Positions 4,899 through 7,291 of a DNA stretch of 7,291 bases are shown here, piece by piece. The translations under genes were made by a program, and so were the position numbers. The notes under the pieces were generated by a model. That model was given only the letters and a program-made list of their open reading frames with translations. It ran no database searches and was not told the DNA's origin. The stretch's first letter is position 1. Each line of letters starts with the position of its first letter. The stretch comes from Candidatus Saccharimonadota bacterium (GTDB lineage Bacteria; Patescibacteriota; Saccharimonadia; UBA4664). The DNA is taken from assembly GCA_029237755.1 (NCBI GenBank), contig JAQZBT010000079.1, forward strand, positions 1 through 7,291, in the 5' to 3' direction.

Positions 4899-6626
4899 AT
4901 GAAACGCGCTATTGCTGTTACGACTCTCGCCGCGCTGTTCCTCGCGACTCCCGCTTACGCCGGTGTCGACGACTTCACCTTCACGTCCTTCACCGCCGAT
5001 TACAAACTCACCCGCGACAAAGACAAGGTTGGTCACCTGCGCACAGTCGAGCGCCTCGATGCCGTCTTCCCCGACTTCGACCAAAACCACGGCATCATCC
5101 GCGCCATCCCGCAGACCTACGAGGGGCACCGCACCCACCTCAAAAACATCTCCGTCACCGACAACCTGGGGAATCCGCTCAACTACACCACCAGCTCGGC
5201 CAACAATAACCTCGAGCTCAAGATTGGTGATGCCGACCGCTACGTCCATGGTCCACAAACGTACGTCATCACCTACGACTCCGATCACGTCACCGCCAAG
5301 CCCGCCGGCTATGACGCCATCTTCTGGGACGTCAATGGTGACGGCTGGCGCCAACCCTTCGGTCAGGTCACAGCCCGCATCCAGCTCGCCGAGGACCTAC
5401 GCGCCGCGCGCGACCCCAGCCGCGACCGCTGCTTCACCGGCCCCCGTGGCTCCACTGGCAAAGACTGCACCATCACCGACGGCATGATCGTGACCATAGC
5501 CACCACCCGCGCCCTCAGCGCCAACGAAACCCTAACTTACGAACTCGGCTTCAAGCCCGGCACCTTCGCCGCCTACACCATCCCCAAAGAGGACCTGATC
5601 CAATACGCCGTCAACGCCCTCATGGTACTGGTGCCCATCCTCATCGCCCTCTGGCTCACCCTGCGCCGCTGGCTCAAATTTGGCCGGGACCCGTCCGGGC
5701 GAGGTATCATCGCCCCCGAGTATCAGCGCCCCAAGGACCTCACCGTCCTCCAATCCAGCGCATTAATACATGAGACGTTCAAGCCCTCTGCCATCACCGC
5801 TACCGTTCTCGACTTGGCCGTGCGTGGGTACGTCAAACTCTATGAGGTGAAAAAAGAGATCAAACTCTTCCCGGACCAGGTGACTTACGACATCGAGCTG
5901 GTCAAGTCGCCCGCCGACCTCAAGCCCGACGAGCAACAAGCGCTCACCGTACTCGGCCTCACCGAAGGCTCGCGTGTCAGCGTCAGCAGCCTCTCCAAGA
6001 CTCTCTACAAACAAGCCGAAGCCCTCGGCAAGACCGTCAACCAATCCGTCGCCGACGCCGGCTATTTCCGGACCAACCCCGAGCAGGCCAAGACGCCGTT
6101 CCTGGTTGCCGGGTTCGTAGTGCTATTCCTCGGATTCTTCCTCTTCTTCCTGCCCTTCCTCGCCGCCGGCGTGATTGGAGCCGGACTCGTGCTATTGGCG
6201 TTCTCGTTCATCATGCCTGCCCGCACCGCCAAGGGTGTCGAGGCTCGCGACCATCTGCTCGGCCTCAAGATGTACATGACGGTGGCTGAAGAGGACCGCA
6301 TCAAGGCTATGCAGAGTCCCACCGGCAAACTTACCGAGAAGATCGACGTCGCCGACAAGGGTCAGCTCGTTAAGGTCTTCGAGCGGCTACTGCCCTTCGC
6401 CATGCTCTTTGGCATCGAAAAGCAGTGGATTAAGGAATTCGCTGACCTCTACTCTCAGCCGCCCGACTGGTACTCTGGCTCAGGTAGCTTCAACGCCGCC
6501 TACTTCGCCGGCTCCATGTCGAGCTTCAACACCGCCACGACAGCTGGGTTCAGTCCGCCCTCCAGCTCCGGGTCCGGCGGTTCGTCCGGCGGCGGCGGTG
6601 GTGGTGGCGGCGGAGGCGGCTGGTAA
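4899..6626 (+). CDS. DUF2207 membrane protein with poly-Gly tail
   Basis: From ATG 4899 the product is 575 aa. A textbook signal peptide (MKRAIAVTTLAALFLATPAYA, cleavage after residue 21) fixes this start; an in-frame ATG at 4839 would add 20 residues ahead of it and lies inside the promoter. Residues 22-235 form the exported beta-rich DUF2207 domain. A helix spans about 236-256, and a cytoplasmic block runs to about 399. A paired hydrophobic segment (400-440) is followed by the family's conserved GVEARDHLLGLKMYMTVAEE stretch (about 445-464) and LFGIEKQWIKEFADLY...PPDWYSG. The tail ends in Ser/Gly and eleven Gly plus Trp. DUF2207 proteins are widespread and mostly uncharacterised envelope proteins. 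No LemA partner is visible here. Codon use matches the neighbours. A 23-aa reading frame follows after four bases. Confidence 0.95.
   Translation: MKRAIAVTTLAALFLATPAYAGVDDFTFTSFTADYKLTRDKDKVGHLRTVERLDAVFPDFDQNHGIIRAIPQTYEGHRTHLKNISVTDNLGNPLNYTTSSANNNLELKIGDADRYVHGPQTYVITYDSDHVTAKPAGYDAIFWDVNGDGWRQPFGQVTARIQLAEDLRAARDPSRDRCFTGPRGSTGKDCTITDGMIVTIATTRALSANETLTYELGFKPGTFAAYTIPKEDLIQYAVNALMVLVPILIALWLTLRRWLKFGRDPSGRGIIAPEYQRPKDLTVLQSSALIHETFKPSAITATVLDLAVRGYVKLYEVKKEIKLFPDQVTYDIELVKSPADLKPDEQQALTVLGLTEGSRVSVSSLSKTLYKQAEALGKTVNQSVADAGYFRTNPEQAKTPFLVAGFVVLFLGFFLFFLPFLAAGVIGAGLVLLAFSFIMPARTAKGVEARDHLLGLKMYMTVAEEDRIKAMQSPTGKLTEKIDVADKGQLVKVFERLLPFAMLFGIEKQWIKEFADLYSQPPDWYSGSGSFNAAYFAGSMSSFNTATTAGFSPPSSSGSGGSSGGGGGGGGGGGW
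6588..6620 (+). repeat. GGN-repeat coding an eleven-glycine tail
   Basis: Eleven consecutive glycine codons (GGC, GGT, GGA mixed) precede the final Trp of the DUF2207 protein. Such Gly-rich tails ending in an aromatic residue recur in this family. The DNA is a low-complexity tract that could vary in length. Confidence 0.85.
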
Positions 6627-6630
6627 TACC

Positions 6631-6702
6631 ATGTGGGCAGCCTACGTACTGATAATCATCACGACCTTTTTCTTGTTTACCCGGTTCCTGGACCAGAAGT
6701 AG
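6631..6702 (+). CDS. 23-aa single-helix membrane microprotein
   Basis: ATG 6631 begins four bases after the DUF2207 stop (TAA-TACC-ATG) and the frame ends at TAG 6700-6702. The peptide is one hydrophobic helix (YVLIIITTFFLF, residues 5-16) followed by a charged end (TRFLDQK), giving an inside-positive or short-tail topology. GGAGG (6612-6616) is 14 bases upstream, too far for ideal initiation, so reinitiation by ribosomes finishing DUF2207 is likely. The frame is not a shadow: DUF2207 has ended, and the opposite-strand gene begins its tail only two bases further on. I do not recognise a family. It could be a small subunit or regulator of the DUF2207 protein (inference from coupling). Chance occurrence remains possible. 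Confidence 0.55.
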   Translation: MWAAYVLIIITTFFLFTRFLDQK

Positions 6703-6704
6703 GA

Positions 6705-6986
6705 TCAGAACTTAGACATGCTGGTGACAAACTCCACCAATACTGCGGCCTGCACGCTCATCCCCAAAATCAGGAAGCCAAAGATCACCCGCCTCAGCCA
6801 CGACACGCCGTAGTTGAGCCGGTGCCACACAAACAGCGTCGCCACGCCCGTGATTAGAGCTGCTACCCATACTCCCGGCCCCTCCAGCTTCAGCGCCGGG
6901 GCCATCCATACTACTGCAACCGCCACCGCGGCGTAGGCCAGCAGGGGCAGATACGAGCGCGCGATAGCCAATAAATCCTGTTTCAT
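6705..6986 (-). CDS. 93-aa three-helix membrane protein
   Basis: Starting at ATG 6986 the product has three hydrophobic helices at about residues 12-32, 37-56 and 63-85, separated by short loops with Arg/Lys (WHRLNYG, WLRR). I do not recognise the family. This start is preferred over ATG 7031, which would prepend a Cys/Ala stretch encoded by the GC-rich hairpin region, because a TATTAT box ends six bases before 6986. There is no Shine-Dalgarno site, so leaderless translation is likely. The gene is tail-to-tail with the 23-aa frame, with two bases between stops and no terminator between them, so the two transcripts probably overlap at their 3' ends. Confidence 0.78.
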   Translation of the reverse strand: MKQDLLAIARSYLPLLAYAAVAVAVVWMAPALKLEGPGVWVAALITGVATLFVWHRLNYGVSWLRRVIFGFLILGMSVQAAVLVEFVTSMSKF

Positions 6987-6992
6987 AAATCC

Positions 6993-6998
6993 ATAATA
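6993..6998 (-). promoter_or_regulatory. -10 box (TATTAT) of the 93-aa membrane protein
   Basis: TATTAT on the minus strand is followed by GGATTT and then ATG 6986. The hexamer-to-start gap is six bases, the same as at the DUF2207 gene, which places transcription initiation at or beside the ATG. No convincing -35 is present, since the expected position falls inside the GC-rich inverted repeat. Confidence 0.55.
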
Positions 6999-7005
6999 GA
7001 GGGCC

Positions 7006-7043
7006 GAGGCCGCATGCACGCACTTGCGCATCCATGCGGCCTC
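7006..7043. terminator. GC-rich hairpin between two minus-strand genes
   Basis: The arms GAGGCCGCATG (7006-7016) and CATGCGGCCTC (7033-7043) pair perfectly over 11 bp with a 16-base loop. It lies just after the stop of the 7049 gene (minus strand) and just before the next -10 box, as expected of a terminator insulating the two units. It lacks a T tract, so it could instead be a regulator site or an mRNA-stabilising hairpin. Confidence 0.5.
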
Positions 7044-7048
7044 ACCGG

Positions 7049-7291
7049 CTAGTTAGTCTCGGCAGTGAGTTCCTTGACGATCTTCTGCAGCGAACTGTTC
7101 TCGGGATCGGCCTCCACGCGTACTTCGGCGTCCTGGTCCACGATCATGGCGAGGACCATGTGAACCACAGTGGTCGCGACCTTCGGATCTCCGACTTCAA
7201 ACCAGCGCACCGCATCAGGCAGCGCCATCGGCACCACCGCCGAGTGGTCACTCGGTTCAAAGTCCGGCTCGTCACAGTTCTCAACCACCAG
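7049..7291 (-). CDS. Unrecognised acidic protein, C-terminal part
   Basis: The frame is open to the window edge (81 codons, stop TAG 7049-7051). A GTG at 7288 could be a start, but nothing marks it and the frame continues upstream, so the N-terminus probably lies outside. The visible part is acidic and soluble: an Asp/Glu-rich opening (NCDEPDFEPSDH), a hydrophobic amphipathic stretch (TTVVHMVLAMIVDQ) and a helical end (LQKIVKELTAE). I see no signal, helix bundle or catalytic motif and cannot name a family. Its G/C-rich third positions match the neighbours, supporting a real gene. It is followed by the 7006-7043 hairpin. Confidence 0.65.
   Translation of the reverse strand: MVVENCDEPDFEPSDHSAVVPMALPDAVRWFEVGDPKVATTVVHMVLAMIVDQDAEVRVEADPENSSLQKIVKELTAETN

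Noticed and set aside
4797..5354. Minus-strand 185-codon frame opposite the DUF2207 N-terminus
   Set aside because: Val/Gly/Asp-rich shadow of the exported domain. It would run through the divergent promoter region and end against the 155-aa gene.
6987..7031. Upstream ATG 7031 for the 93-aa membrane protein, and an overlapping 107-codon frame 6712-7035
   Set aside because: The added residues are encoded by the inverted repeat and lie upstream of the TATTAT box. The other frame gives a Gly/Arg-rich product without membrane helices and is a shadow.
1..7291. Reassigned UGA codon, as in some other Patescibacteria lineages
   Set aside because: TGA ends the ABC ATPase and both minus-strand membrane protein genes at sensible positions, and Trp is encoded by TGG, so the standard bacterial code fits.
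1..7291. CRISPR array, tRNA, rRNA, insertion sequence, toxin-antitoxin pair or phage genes
   Set aside because: No spaced direct repeats, cloverleaf-like segments, transposase motifs or paired small toxin/antitoxin frames were seen. The only repeats are coding Thr-Pro and Gly tracts and a few hairpins.

Overview
This is a GC-rich bacterial chromosome segment with G/C-biased third codon positions and the standard code (UGA ends two genes, TGG encodes Trp). It looks like ordinary core or accessory chromosome, with no transposase, integrase, phage gene, CRISPR array, tRNA or rRNA. The best taxonomic clue is the N-terminal tandem dockerin-like motif (D-x-N-x-D-G...FDLSILL) on a secreted phosphoesterase, followed by a Thr-Pro linker. 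Together with a DUF2207 protein, a small MacB/FtsX-type exporter and several apparently leaderless genes, this suggests Candidatus Saccharibacteria (Patescibacteria/CPR). That assignment is an inference; a high-GC actinobacterium or chloroflexote is not excluded.

Layout, left to right. (1) 1-979, minus: a membrane-anchored or secreted metallophosphoesterase with a dockerin-like pair, cut at its C-terminus by the window edge; a TATAAT box lies just upstream. (2) 1103-1399, plus: the remains of a PAS-domain gene, good for about 46 codons and then broken by frame changes. (3) 1391-2095, minus: a four-helix membrane protein, possibly DUF4239/bestrophin-like, with a TTG start set by a GGAG site. 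(4) 2158-4115, plus: an ABC exporter operon, ATPase then permease, joined by an ATGA overlap. A 19-codon lysine-rich microprotein and a strong hairpin follow. (5) 4322-4789, minus: an unrecognised 155-aa protein with its own good promoter. (6) 4899-6702, plus: a DUF2207 membrane protein with signal peptide and poly-Gly-Trp tail, then a 23-aa single-helix microprotein four bases downstream. (7) 6705-6986, minus: a 93-aa three-helix membrane protein with a -10 box six bases before its ATG. (8) 7049-7291, minus: the C-terminal part of an unrecognised acidic protein.

Most products act at the cell envelope. The ABC pair is probably an export or lipid/peptide-extraction module of the MacB/LolCDE type without a visible adaptor subunit. 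I cannot link the separate transcription units into one pathway, and I see no convincing new multi-gene system. The most interesting signals are the start-proximal -10 boxes implying leaderless mRNAs, two likely microproteins, the decayed PAS gene and a symmetric divergent promoter.
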